From the NCBI GenBank assembly GCA_027563935.2, contig CM050453.2, positions 60,620,018 to 60,684,017 on the forward strand: a stretch of 64,000 nucleotides of DNA. The letters are read 5' to 3'. Below, piece by piece: positions 34,125-44,694 of this stretch. Each line of letters begins with the position of its first letter. Position 1 is the first letter of the stretch. Source of the stretch: Costus lasius (Eukaryota > Streptophyta > Magnoliopsida > Zingiberales > Costaceae). Made by a program: the position numbers and the translations under genes. The notes beneath the pieces were generated by a model, which saw nothing but the letters and a program-made list of their open reading frames with translations, made no database searches and was not told the origin of the DNA.

Positions 34125-36499
34125 GCTCTCCCCGGGTTGAAAGAATTCTCCTCTGGAGAATTGTCCTTGTACCCTTGGAGTAACTCAGGGGCGGCTATAG
34201 CTAGCTCAGACTCAGGAAGCCATACCTCTTCACCATTAATGAGTCTAACGCGATAAAACATTTGTACCTCATCAGTGGTGAACTTGGTTTGGTCTTCAAG
34301 AATAGCCTCAATCTCCATTTTGTGAGGATCACTTGGATCTGGTATGGAGAGGGGCTCATGATAGAGGGTGAGATCCTCCACGTTGACGGTAGTGGGGATC
34401 CCCAGTTCAGGTGGCAGGTCGAGGACATAGGCATTGTCGTTGATTTTGTCTACAATGGTGAAGGGGCCTAGTCCTTTTGCTTCCAACTTGTGTCCAATCC
34501 CATGGATGCGCTCTTCCCGTGCTCGTAGGATCACCTTATCACCTGTAGAAAATAACCTTTCTCGGCAATGTTTGTTAGCAGCTTCGCGATATTGATTAAC
34601 AGATTCTAGCATTTTTGAAAATATTTCAGCATGCATTTTATTCAAAAGTAAAGTTACTCTACTAAGGGCATCTGCTACTTTATTCTCAGATCCTGATTTA
34701 TGTCTAAGCACAAAAGTGTATTGTTGTAAGTATTCGACCCACTTAGCATGCCTTGAGTTTAACTTTTTCTGAGCACTTAGGTAGGAGAGGGCCTGGTGGT
34801 CACTGTTAAGGGTAAACTCCCTATGGATGAGGTAATGTCTCCAATACCTTAGAGCCTGAACTACAGCATAAAACTCTTTGTCATAGGTAGAGTATTTTTG
34901 TTTTGCCTCGTTGAGTTTCTCACTAAAGAAGGCTATGGGATGGCCTTCTTGGCTTAGAGTTCCCCCTATGCCAACTCCAGAGGCGTCACAATCTACCTCA
35001 AAGACCTTATTGAAGTCAGGAAGTCTAAGGACCGGGGCAGTGGTCATCTTATCCTTAAGTTCTTGGAAGGCTTTGCTGGCAGATTTTGTCCAGGAGAATT
35101 CACCTTGTTTCAGGCAACTGGTGATAGGTGCCACTATAGAGCTGAAGTTTCTTATGAATCTCCTATAAAAGGTGGCTAGACCATGGAAGCTTCTGACTTC
35201 AGTGATGGTCTTAGGTTCGGGCCAGTCTATGATGGCTTGGATCTTTGATGGGTCAGCTTGAAGACCTTGCTCAGACACTATGAATCCTAAGAAGATCACA
35301 CTATGGGACAAAAAGGAGCACTTCTTGAGATTGATATAGAGTTGCTCTTCCTTAAGAAGGTCAAGGGTCTTCCTAAGGTGCTCTAGGTGTTCCTCTTTAG
35401 TCTTACTATAGATGAGGATATCATCAAAGTAGACTACCAGGAATTTTCCAATGAAAGGCTTCAAGACTTGAGTCATGAGTCTCATGAATGTGGAAGGGGC
35501 ATTAGTCAAGCCAAAAGGCATGACTAACCATTCATAGAGACCATCCTTGGTCTTGAAGGCTGTCTTCCATTCATCACCTAGCCTTATCCTGACCTGGTGG
35601 TATCCACTCCTTAAGTCAAGCTTACTAAACCACTTAGAGCCAACTAACATGTCTAGCATGTCATCAAGTCTAGGAATAGGAAACCTATACTTTACTGTGA
35701 TTTTGTTTATGGCTCTGCAGTCTATGCACATGCGCCAACTGCCATCCTTTTTAGGGGTGAGCAGAGCAGGCACGGCGCAAGGGCTTAGACTTTCTCTGAT
35801 ATGCCCTTTCTCTAATAGGTCATCTATTTGCCTCTTAAGTTCTTGGTGTTCGGTGGGGTTCATCCTATAGTGGGGCAGATTGGGTAAGGTTGAACCTGGG
35901 ACAAGGTCTATTGCATGCTGAATGTCCCTAAGGGGTGGAAGTCCTGTGGGTAGTTCTTCAGGGGTAAGCTCATTATAATGTTCTAAGAGGGCTTCTACTT
36001 CAGGGGGTGGCTTACTTTCTTCTTCTTGGTTGACTTCCTTGAGGACTAAGGTATATAGAGGTTGGTCAGGTCTATAGTCCTTAGGTCTCATGAGCTGAAG
36101 GGTTGGTTGAATGGTTTTGTTTTCCTCTATTTTTCCCTTATTGGTTGAGACTTTAAGTTCTCTAGGCATAGATGGTTTAAGTTTGATCTTTTGACCTGAG
36201 TGACTAAAGACATAGGTATTAGTCCGACCGTAGTGGACTACATCCATGTCATATAGCCATGGTCTGCCTAGAAGGACATGAGCGACATCCATAGTGATGA
36301 CGTCGCACCAAATTTGTCCATCATAGGTGCCAAACTGTAAAGGCACTAGACTCCTATGGGTTACTGGCACACTAGACTGGTTGACCCAAGAGATGTTATA
36401 AGGGGTTGGGTGAGCTTCCATCTTAAGCTTAAACTTGGTGACAGCAGAGTGGGAGACAGCGTTGAGACTACTACCCCCATCTATCACTACTTTGCACAT
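34049..36499 (-). pseudogene. pol: Gypsy-1 pol with integrase catalytic core missing
   Basis: 816 codons are open. The protease active site reads VIDGGSS at residues 5-11. RT spans about 210-400 with YFDD at 357-360. RNase H spans about 500-600, and the ADALSR end is at 609-614. A normal chromovirus would continue with the HHCC zinc finger and DDE core of integrase. Here residue 615 leads straight into integrase C-terminal sequence (GDKVILRAR at 653-661, GPF at 678-680), so several hundred residues are missing in frame (junction near 34650). Residues 727-780 look like a weak chromodomain (EAILED... VWLPESEL... PELLQGY). The last 25 codons lie in the LTR. The protein starts in the -1 frame relative to gag. 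Confidence 0.88.
34125..34137 (-). promoter_or_regulatory. Polypurine tract of Gypsy-1 (candidate)
   Basis: On the minus strand, CCCGGGGAGAGC precedes the LTR start TGATGG. It is short and part of it also encodes pol, because the pol frame continues into the LTR. Confidence 0.55.
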
Positions 36500-37887
36500 G
36501 TTTCCATTGCATTTCGTGTAAGTATGAAGATACTAGTTCTTCGCCAATCATCCGTGGGTGAGGGTTTGATCAGGGTACACCTAACAACTCCTAAGGTGTT
36601 TTGGACAGGTTCCTCACTACTATCATAATCATTATCTTCTAGGATTTGGCAGTCAGTATCTGGATCATTAATATCTTCAAGCCTAGGGGTTTGGGTTTCT
36701 TCACCTAGGTATAAGACTCGTTTGGGACAGTCTTTTATATAGTGTCCATATTGTTGACACCCATGGCACTTGACCCTAGATGGTTCTGGATAACTCGAGG
36801 GATTGGTTCTAGGAGTGTTAGAGTTTTGCGGTTGGGTTGGTCTAGGAGAGCTTTGAGGTTGGGTTGGTCTAGGACTTGGTCTAGAGGCACTAAACTCTTT
36901 CCTATAGGCAACCTTAAGTTCTTGTTCAATCTCCTTGGCTCTAAGATGGGCAACCTCTATGGAATCTATCTGGTAGTAGGTAAGGCCCTTTCTAATCTCA
37001 GATCGGAGACCATTTTTATACCTGCTAAGGGTAAATAGAGGGTTTTCTCCTGGGTTTCCCCTAAGGAGGAATTCCTCAAAGCTAGCAGTGTATTGGTCAA
37101 CGGTCATTGCTCCTTGGGTTAAGCTAGAGGCTTGGTCAAACAACTTACTCTGAAAATATGAGGGAACATATTTCAGTTTAAGTTGTTGGCGCATTTCTAG
37201 CCAGGTGTCTATGGGAGGAAGGTTGAGTCTTTGTTGGTTGTTCTCTACATTGGTCCAATACAACCTAGCATTTCCCTCAAGAAGGCACTTTGCAAGTCGG
37301 ACCTTGCTGTGCTCAGGGATCATACTCCACTCGAAATATTGTTCGAGTTTGGTTGTCCAGTCCAAGAAGTCTCGGGGTTCTAGGGAGCCATTGAAGGTTG
37401 GTGGGTTGAGTTTGATGGCGCGGTGCACATCATCCTCCCTAAATCTGGGTTGAGGTGGGGTTTGAATAGGAGGTCCATTCCACATATTGGGTTGGTGGTT
37501 TCCCGCATGGTTTGGATTGGGGTATCCATTCCATGTTGGTTGAGCGCCTGCACGGTTTGGGGTTTGATGCCCGTTCCACGCAGGTGGTTGTTGGGTTTCT
37601 ACATGATGAGGGCTAGGTGGTTCACTAGCATGATGGGAAGACCTCTCCCTAAAATCATGAAATTCAGTAGTAAGTTGGTTAAGGCTTCGGGTAAGGGTCC
37701 CTATCTGCTCAGTTAAGAACTCAAACCTTTCATCCGTAGCATTGTGATCCATGGTGGGATTTTGTTCTTGTTGTTGGGTTTTAGACCGAGTTTGCATGGG
37801 TGTTTTGACAAGATATAGGTTTTGAAAATAAAGCCAAAATGATAGATAAGATAAGTAGTCAACTTCTTTCAAACAACCTAAATCCAA
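36487..37887 (-). pseudogene. gag: Gypsy-1 gag, with frame break before protease
   Basis: 466 open codons. The likely start is the internal Met of MQTRSKTQQQ (about residue 31), because the first 30 residues are hydrophobic and unlike Gag. The capsid part (PPTFNGSLEPRDFLDWTTKLEQ) is typical of plant gypsy Gag. A single CCHC knuckle, CHGCQQYGHYIKDC, follows a Pro/Ser-rich repeat (SSPRPTQPQ). Just before the protease the frame is lost near 36522-36527. Pol continues in the -1 frame with the usual pre-protease residues, which suggests a one-base deletion in what was a single gag-pol frame. A programmed shift is possible, but no slippery heptamer is evident. Confidence 0.85.
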
Positions 37888-37950
37888 AGACCGCTTAGAA
37901 GTAGAAAAATAAGTTTTTGAGGCTTAAAATTTCTAGTCTAAGAGCCAAAC

Positions 37951-37962
37951 GCTCTGATACCA
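37951..37962 (-). promoter_or_regulatory. Primer binding site of Gypsy-1
   Basis: Minus-strand TGGTATCAGAGC, three bases inside the 5' LTR; initiator Met-tRNA type. Confidence 0.9.
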
Positions 37963-37965
37963 AGC

Positions 37966-39585
37966 TGATGTAGGACGGGGGGTCTAAAGCATTCAAACAA
38001 CGCTTTTGAAAACGGATTTTGATAGATAGCTTAATAATAAGGAAAACCGAGATTAAACTAACGAGGTTTAGAAAACTAATTTTTTTGTATTTTAAATAGA
38101 TAAGAAAATTCGAGTTTAACTAAGAGCAGTAAGAAAGTTCTACACTAGAAAGCAGTAACTGCAGGAAATAAACTTACAGTGCAGCCCTTGAGAATAGAAG
38201 GGCTATGCTTCCCGTTCTTCACCGGTCCAACTCTGGTGGAAGGTGTAGGGTGGAGCTTACAAGCAAACACAGAAGATCCGTACAAGCCACGGATTTTAAT
38301 ACAGGAGTAAATCAAGGGGTGAGGTTAAGCCTCACAAATTCCCTTGCTAATATTAAGCAACTAAAGAGAAGGAGGGGGAGAAAGAGAAGGAAGGGGGAAG
38401 GCGCCCCTTCTTTACTCACTCCAAGCGCAAGCTACAATGTAAATAAACCAATATGAGTGTAGAGAAGAGTTCTTAGAGTCAAAATAAGAAGTGTAAAGAA
38501 GAAGAAGACTTATCCGAGAGGGTGAGAACTCCTTGAAGCCGAGGATGCTTCTCTTCTTGCTCCAAACCGAGGGTGAAGAAGGGCTCCTTGTGGTGGCGCA
38601 CACAAACAAGAAGGAGGCTTCTTAGGATTTCGGTGAAGAACTAGAAGAGGAAAAAGAGGCTCGGCTAAAGAGAACTTGAACACTAACACAATTAATTAAG
38701 CTAGGCAACTAATAGACAATATATTTCATCAAGAGTACAAGGGGGAGGTCATGCTTTTATAGGTGAGATGAGGCTAGGGCAGGATAGTAATTGTCTTCCA
38801 TGCGCCTCTTACAAAAATGGATGGAGTTTGAATTTCAAATTCATGGTGATGTGGGCGCAAATCCTCTTCATGAGTTTCCTTCTTTGATGATCTTTGTTTG
38901 GCAACTCTTTAAGTGCTTGAGGGGATTGTCTTCTTATCTTTGGCGACAAGCTTGATGGCGCATGGACAAGGGATTTCAAAATTTGAATCCTTTCCATGAA
39001 GACATGGGCGGCAACAAGAGATGGAATCTTCTCATTAATGTCTTCATAAGTGTTCTCCTCTAATTGGGGATCTTGATGAGTAATCCCTTTGATTGTGGAT
39101 CTTGATGGAGGAGATTTGAATTCATTCCTCTAGTGGTTGGCGCATATAACTTGATTGGATGATGAGGTGGTTGATTGCTTTCTTGAAGATGCGCCCAACA
39201 AAACTAGCAAGTGAGTTATGACATGGATTGAAGTGAGCTTGGGCTTTGAAGTCCTCCTTTCCTTTTCTGGAGCTGAACTTGATGAGTGGAGCTTGAGTGA
39301 CCTTGAGCTAGATCTTGAGCTGCTCCTTTCCTGATTGACCTGCCAAAATGATCCTAATGCCTACATGCACTACTTATGATGCAAGAATACATAAGTTCAT
39401 GAGTTACAATGCACCACCTACTACAAGTGGACTTGCCATAATTGTCTACATGATGCATGTATTTATTTGAAAAGTAAATTACCCTAAATGCCATGCAAGA
39501 AATGGAACCCTAAGGGAACCCATATCGATTAGGTACCCTACGGGCCTGACCAGATCTCCTAAGAGCAGGGCTACTGCCTCCATCA
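37966..39585 (-). repeat. 5' LTR of Gypsy-1
   Basis: 1,620 bp, partner of 32495-34124. The main difference is the absence of about ten bases after 'catcaagag' that are present in the other LTR near 33263. Confidence 0.95.
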
Positions 39586-40016
39586 CCAACTCATGCGCGT
39601 TCACTGGTTGTCTCAACCAGACCTCGCTACACGCTCTTGATGCAGTCGACCTATAGCCACCTCATGCTTGCGCATAGGTGCCATCTGGTCGACCCATCTA
39701 GGCTGTCAGATGGTCTGATCAGACTGTTTGGATCTTAACCAGGTGATGACCTCAACCCTATTAACCCGTCTAAGGGTTTATAGCAAGCGCTTAGATCTAA
39801 GTAGGAGGCGCGCAAGATAAGTTTTTGCAAACATCTAACATGCGCCAACGAAATACATGCGCCAACATAAGTATAATACATTCATCTAGTATTTTCGCAT
39901 GATTTGAAAACTATCATGAACTTTCGCATGTAATACTTTAGATCTATGCATCAGCGTAAAAATTGATCACAAAGCAATCATATAAATCATACATGAACCA
40001 ATGCTCTGATACCAGT
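39586..40016 (-). other. Copia-1 leader, LTR-proximal piece
   Basis: It begins with the right CCAAC duplication of Gypsy-1 (39586-39590). It holds the palindrome GTCTGATCAGAC (39713-39724) and the Copia-1 primer binding site (minus-strand TGGTATCAGAGC, 40003-40014). Confidence 0.88.
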
Positions 40017-41703
40017 TGTAGGAACCCCTTTCATGAGGGGGGCGAAATAAACCCTATTATGCGCATCAAGATTTTTGGCATAGCGGAAACTAGGGTTTCA
40101 ACAATCGCATGTATGATATATGATCAACTTAATTATCTTGTATGGATCAAATGAAAACATACCATAGCCATTGATTCGAATGGCGTCTTGGAAGAAGATG
40201 GCGAAAGGGCTCTCCTCCAAAGGTGACGCACACAAGAGGATGATGACTACTCCTTGTGTTCCTTGTGCTAGCAAGGTTCTCCAAGGGTGCTTGTCGAATG
40301 GAAGGGATGAGATGACTTGGTTGCGTAGCCGAGACCTCCTTGTCATCAACACCTTCAACCCACGAGAGTGTGAGCGTCCAAAGGAAGAAGCGAACGCTTT
40401 TTCTTTTTTTTGGCGTTGAGGCGTTGAGGGAAGTGGCCTTCATGACTTTCCAAAAATAGAAGTCATGCACCCATGATCTCATAACCGACCAAAGAAAACG
40501 CCTTCATGCATTGAACCATGCGTTCACTCATGTGAACCGGTTCAAGCAAATTGAATGCATTTCAATTTGGTTCAAAGATCAATCAACCCAAGCATTTGGT
40601 CTAGATCACTATTAAACCCTAAGGCTCCAGATCTAACCGTTCATCTCCTGATGCTCCTGATCTCACCGATCTAGCATCAACTCTCTCGATCGAAGCTTAC
40701 CGATCTCAAGCCCTAATCAATCAAACATGATCAAACCAGATCTCACTTACAATCAGAGTTTAAATCCCTTTAAACTGAACCAAAACAATTCAGTCCACAC
40801 GATGTGACTTAAGTAAGCCATATCATCAAATTGTGCGACCCTAAGGGTTTCCTTCAAATGTCGGTAACGATAACTCACGTTATCACGATCAGTGAGGGGT
40901 ATCTAGCAACACATCACTGTCTCCCGATATAAAGGAAAGAGTCTTCCAAGACTACACCCAAACCACAGCACAAGTGTGAATCCACTTCACTAGGCATACA
41001 TGTTTCCTTTGCCACTGGATGTTCTTATTGGACAAGCGTGTCAAGCCTGTAGCTCCAATATGATGAGCATGATTAGATCAGATGAACATAGTCACCTGGG
41101 TATGGCCATACACTTTCTCAATCACCTCATCCAGGGGGGCCCCTTTAGAACATCACACTCCAAACAAGGAGACGGCAATCCTATATCTATCACTAGTGTC
41201 CTAACCTGACTCATGATCATTATCCAAGATAGTCTATAACCATTATGTTTCAAATGATATCGAACTACCTCAAAACAATGACAATCATCATTTAGAAACA
41301 CAAGTGATCTCAAGTCAGAGGACATATGCCACTTGTTGCATACAAGGATTATTCACATTGTGACAAGCAATTGAATATCCTAGTAGGGTCTGTCCAGTAC
41401 ATCCAATGTACCCATGAGTCTACATCTTATTCCATGCTCGAAGCATCCTATAAGATTAGAACACATATTAGTCTCAATCATATCAAGGCTGTCTCAAGTT
41501 CACCAAGATATCTCGACTAAGGACATGACAGCATGTCAGCCAAGCTGAATAGCATTGAGACATTATTCAGAAGCACACTTATTGCAGCAGACAATGTAAC
41601 AAACTGAATAACAACCATTGCCTTTATAAACATAAGAGTTTATACATGATACTGAAAGAATCCCAAAGGCCTCAAACATTAGCCTTAAGGGCATACCCCA
41701 ACA
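40017..41703 (-). repeat. 5' LTR of Copia-1
   Basis: 1,687 bp, partner of 336-2021. The tail hairpin CCCC...GGGG is at 40025-40040. The outer end TGTTGGGG meets the right GTTTA duplication at 41704-41708. Confidence 0.95.
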
Positions 41704-42470
41704 GTTTATAACACTAAGGACAATCAAAGAAGAATCAATCACAAAAGTAAAATTATCATAATAAAATTATCATGACAAAAGTTAATGTTTTCTAGTCATT
41801 AACAAACCAAGGAGATTACACCCCATGTCCCATAAAAAGATCTAAGCTTGCATGGTGAAAGGATTACAATAAACCATAATTTCAGAGGAATAGAAATCAA
41901 GGAGAGGGAAGAAAAGTTACAAAACAGGGTTGTAATTGAATTACAACCCGTAATTTCGTGTGTGAACAGTGCTGTCACAACTGTTTTGACGATTTCTCCC
42001 TCGATCAGACTCCAAATGCTTTGAAACTTCTGGTGTGTGCTCTCCTACTCCAGATGAAGCTTCAGTGTAAACATCACGGCGAGAGGTGCCCTCTATATCT
42101 CTCAGCGTGAGGCCAAACCCTAATCACCTCTCTATCGATTGTTCTCTCAATTCATGATAAAAATTCCTCCTTCCACTTCATGTGTCTTCTCCACTTAAAG
42201 ATGAGTCCTCAGCAACTTTCGGATCTTAATTTGTACTTCTGGATCAAAAGTTATGGTCCACGCAAGATTCGGACCGAAAAACTCACGAATTTGGCCCAAA
42301 AATACGGTACCGTGATAATGTCGGGGTAAAATACGGTAGTGCCATATTTTTGACAAAACTTTCTGGTTGAAATTGTAGAAAAATACGATACGTGTAATTT
42401 CACACGGTAGTGCCGTATTTTGCCCAAACTGACTCTAATTCGCATGAAATTTGGTAGCTACGTTCGTTTC
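41704..42470 (-). repeat. Element O, middle piece
   Basis: It starts with the right GTTTA copy of the Copia-1 target duplication and ends with GTTTC (42466-42470), the left target duplication of the solo LTR. It is non-coding. Near 42300-42420 it holds related motifs: 'aatacggtaccgtg', 'aatacggtagtgcc' and 'acggtagtgccgtatttt'. I read it as part of an old LTR of unidentified family. Confidence 0.55.
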
Positions 42471-44166
42471 TGTAAGGGACCCCTTTCAAGAGGGGGGCGA
42501 AACCCAGCATGGCGCATATAAGGGAATATAGCAGCGGAAGGGGGTTTCAAGAGTCGCAAAGCATGTATAAGATGATCAACTTTGAAAGCTTAAACAAATA
42601 GGATGTGATTCATACCATGGCCATCGATTGGATGGCGCCTTGGAAGCAAAGACCAAAGAAGATCTTCTCCAAATCGTCACACACAAGATGAAGATGCGCT
42701 TCTTCTTGTCGTCCCTTGTGCTAGCAAGGATCGTCCAAGTATCCTTGATCGAATGGAAAGGGAAAGAGAAAAATTTCTTGCTTGGCGAAAAACTCTCCCA
42801 ATGTCGTCCACTTCTTCTTCACGAGAGAATGCCTCAAGAGCAAAGTCAAGCGACGACAATAGAGCGAGAGGGAGGCGTGAAGAGAGACCACAAGAATCGT
42901 GGTCACGTAAGTGACATGCTTTCTAAAAATAGAAAGCCACTCTTCCATATGCGATCATGGGTTTACCCCAATCGCAAACCTCTCTTAAATTGAACCACAC
43001 GCTCAACCAATGAGCTGGTTCATTTCGGTTTGGTCCAAGACCAATTAACCCAAGCAATATGGTCTAGATCTCAATTAAACCCTAAGGCTCCAGATCTAAC
43101 CGTTCATCTCCTGATGCTCCTGATCTCACCGATCGAGCATCCATTCTCTCGATCGAAGCTTACCGATCTCAAGCCCTAATCAATCAAACATGATCAGACC
43201 AGATCTCACTTACAATCAGAGATTAAATCCCTTTAAACTGAACCCAAACAATTCAGTCCACACGATCTGACTTAAGTAAGCCATATCATCAAATTGTGTG
43301 ACCCTGAGGGTTTCCTCTAAATGTCGGTAACGATAATTCTCATTATCACGATCAGTGAGGGGTATCTAGCAACACATCACTGTCTCCCGATATAAAGGAA
43401 AGAGTCTTCCAAGACTACACCCAAAATACAGCACAAGTGTGAATCCAATTCACAAGGCATGCAAATTTCCTTTGCCACTGGATGTTCTTATTGGACAAGC
43501 CTGTCAAGCTTGTAACTCCAATATGATGAGCATGATTAGATCAGATGAACACAGTCATCTGGGTATGGCCATACACTCTCTCAATCATCTCATCCAGGGG
43601 GCCCCTTTAGAACATCACACTCCTTAAACAAGGAGACGGCAATCCTATGTCTATCACTAGTGCCCTAACCTGATTCAAGCTCACCATCCAAGATAGTCTA
43701 TAATCATTATGTTTCAAATGATATTGAACTATCTCAAAACAATGACAATCATCATTTAGAAAACACAAGTGATCTCAAGTCAGAGGAAATGTGCCACTTG
43801 TCACATTCAAGGAATATTCACATTGTGACAAACAATTGAACATCCTTGTAGGGTCTGTCCAGTACATCCAATGTACCTATGAGTCTACATCTTATTCCAT
43901 GCTCGAAGCATCCTATAAGATCAGAACACATATTAGTCTCAAACATATCAAGGCTGTCTCATGTTCACCAAGATATCTCGACTAAGGACTTATAGCATGT
44001 CAGCCTAGCTGAACAGCTTTGAGACATTATTCAGAAGAACATATATTGCAGCAGACAATGTAGCTAACTGAATAACAACCTTGCCTTTATAAACATAACA
44101 GTTTATTACATGATACAGATACATTCCCATGGCCTCAAACATTAGCCTTAAGGGCATACCCCAACA
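42471..44166 (-). mobile_element. Solo LTR of the Copia family, minus strand
   Basis: 1,696 bp, starting TGTTGGGGTATGCCC and ending GGGGTCCCTTACA in element orientation. It is flanked by GTTTC on both sides (42466-42470 and 44167-44171). No internal sequence is attached, so it is the product of recombination between the two LTRs of a full copy. Its tail differs from all other copies here. Confidence 0.95.
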
Positions 44167-44375
44167 GTTTCGACGTTTGGAATCCATTGGTGTGCTCAAA
44201 TCTTCCAAAATCCATCAAAATATGGCACTTTTAACTTGAAAATGATAAAAAAATAAGAAATGGTGTAGCTTCCGCAAATATTGATAAAAAGGCATAACAA
44301 TAAGCAAAGTCTATGAATATGACACAAAAAGATATATATAAAATGGCATGAAATTTACTATAAATTTCGGTGTCA
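44167..44375 (-). repeat. Element O, terminal piece
   Basis: It starts with the right GTTTC duplication and ends at 44375. On the minus strand the terminus reads TGACACCGAAATTT, beginning with TG like an LTR, directly abutting Gypsy-2 RT sequence. The partner end is outside the window, so the boundary rests on the sharp change from RT homology to AT-rich DNA. Confidence 0.55.
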
Positions 44376-44694
44376 TCCCAGAAGCTTGACGCTATGGAGA
44401 CTAAGTCTAACATGTCATCAAGCATAGGTATGGGGAACCTATACTTGATAGTGATCCTATTGATGATGCGACTATCAATGCACATGTGCCACGACCTATC
44501 CTTCTTGGGTGTGAGCAAGGCGGGCACCGCGCAGGGACTCAGACTCTCGCGAATGTACCCCTTGGAGAGGAGTTCATCCACTTGACATTGCAGTTCACCG
44601 TGTTTTGTGCAGTTCAAACGATGGTGGGGCAAGTTGGCGAGAGGTGCTCCCAGGACAAGACCGATGGCATGCTGGATTTCCCTATCCGGAGGGA
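44376..44694 (-). pseudogene. pol: Gypsy-2 pol fragment (start of reverse transcriptase)
   Basis: The minus strand reads HHRLNCTKHGELQ, then [17 protein letters not shown], then YRFPIPMLDDMLD, which matches the RT of Gypsy-1 (residues about 195-285) with scattered changes. It is cut on one side by element O and on the other by Copia-5. The last five bases (AGGGA, 44690-44694) are the left Copia-5 target duplication. The preceding part of the protein is at 53809-54263. Confidence 0.88.
44690..44694. repeat. Target site duplication of Copia-5 (left, AGGGA)
   Basis: AGGGA here and at 53809-53813 flanks Copia-5 exactly. Confidence 0.95.

Larger units (their letters stand above)
32495..39585 (-). 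mobile_element. Gypsy-1: Ty3-gypsy chromovirus lacking the integrase core, minus strand
   Basis: 7,091 bp with LTRs 32495-34124 and 37966-39585, and target duplication CCAAC (32490-32494 and 39586-39590). The termini TGATG...CATCA form a 5-bp inverted repeat. The order is gag, protease, RT, RNase H, then directly the integrase C-terminus and a chromodomain-like end. The LTRs differ by about ten substitutions and one 10-11 bp gap. The perfect duplication shows that it was inserted by an integrase, although its own catalytic core is absent. It was therefore either moved by a relative's integrase or lost the core afterwards. Confidence 0.93.
336..41703 (-). mobile_element. Copia-1: nested-into Ty1-copia element (Angela/BARE-like), minus strand
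   Basis: This is the host element of the left nest. It has an LTR at each end (3' LTR 336-2021, 5' LTR 40017-41703) and target duplication GTTTA. Three later insertions split it: the Copia-2/Copia-3 composite inside pol, Copia-4 in the leader near gag, and Gypsy-1 in the leader. Its own DNA is 336-3613, 19662-22128, 31246-32494 and 39591-41703, about 9.1 kb in total, matching the 9.1 kb of intact relatives. The gag-pol frame (21974 down to 19662, then 3613 down to 2042) is 3,885 nt without stop or frameshift, one Ser codon longer than in the other copies. It was therefore probably coding-competent when the insertions landed. The two LTRs differ by roughly ten positions by eye. Confidence 0.93.

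Noticed and set aside
40025..40040. C4/G4 hairpin as a bacterial-type terminator
   Set aside because: It sits at LTR ends of plant retrotransposons, has no T run after it, and nothing else suggests bacterial DNA.
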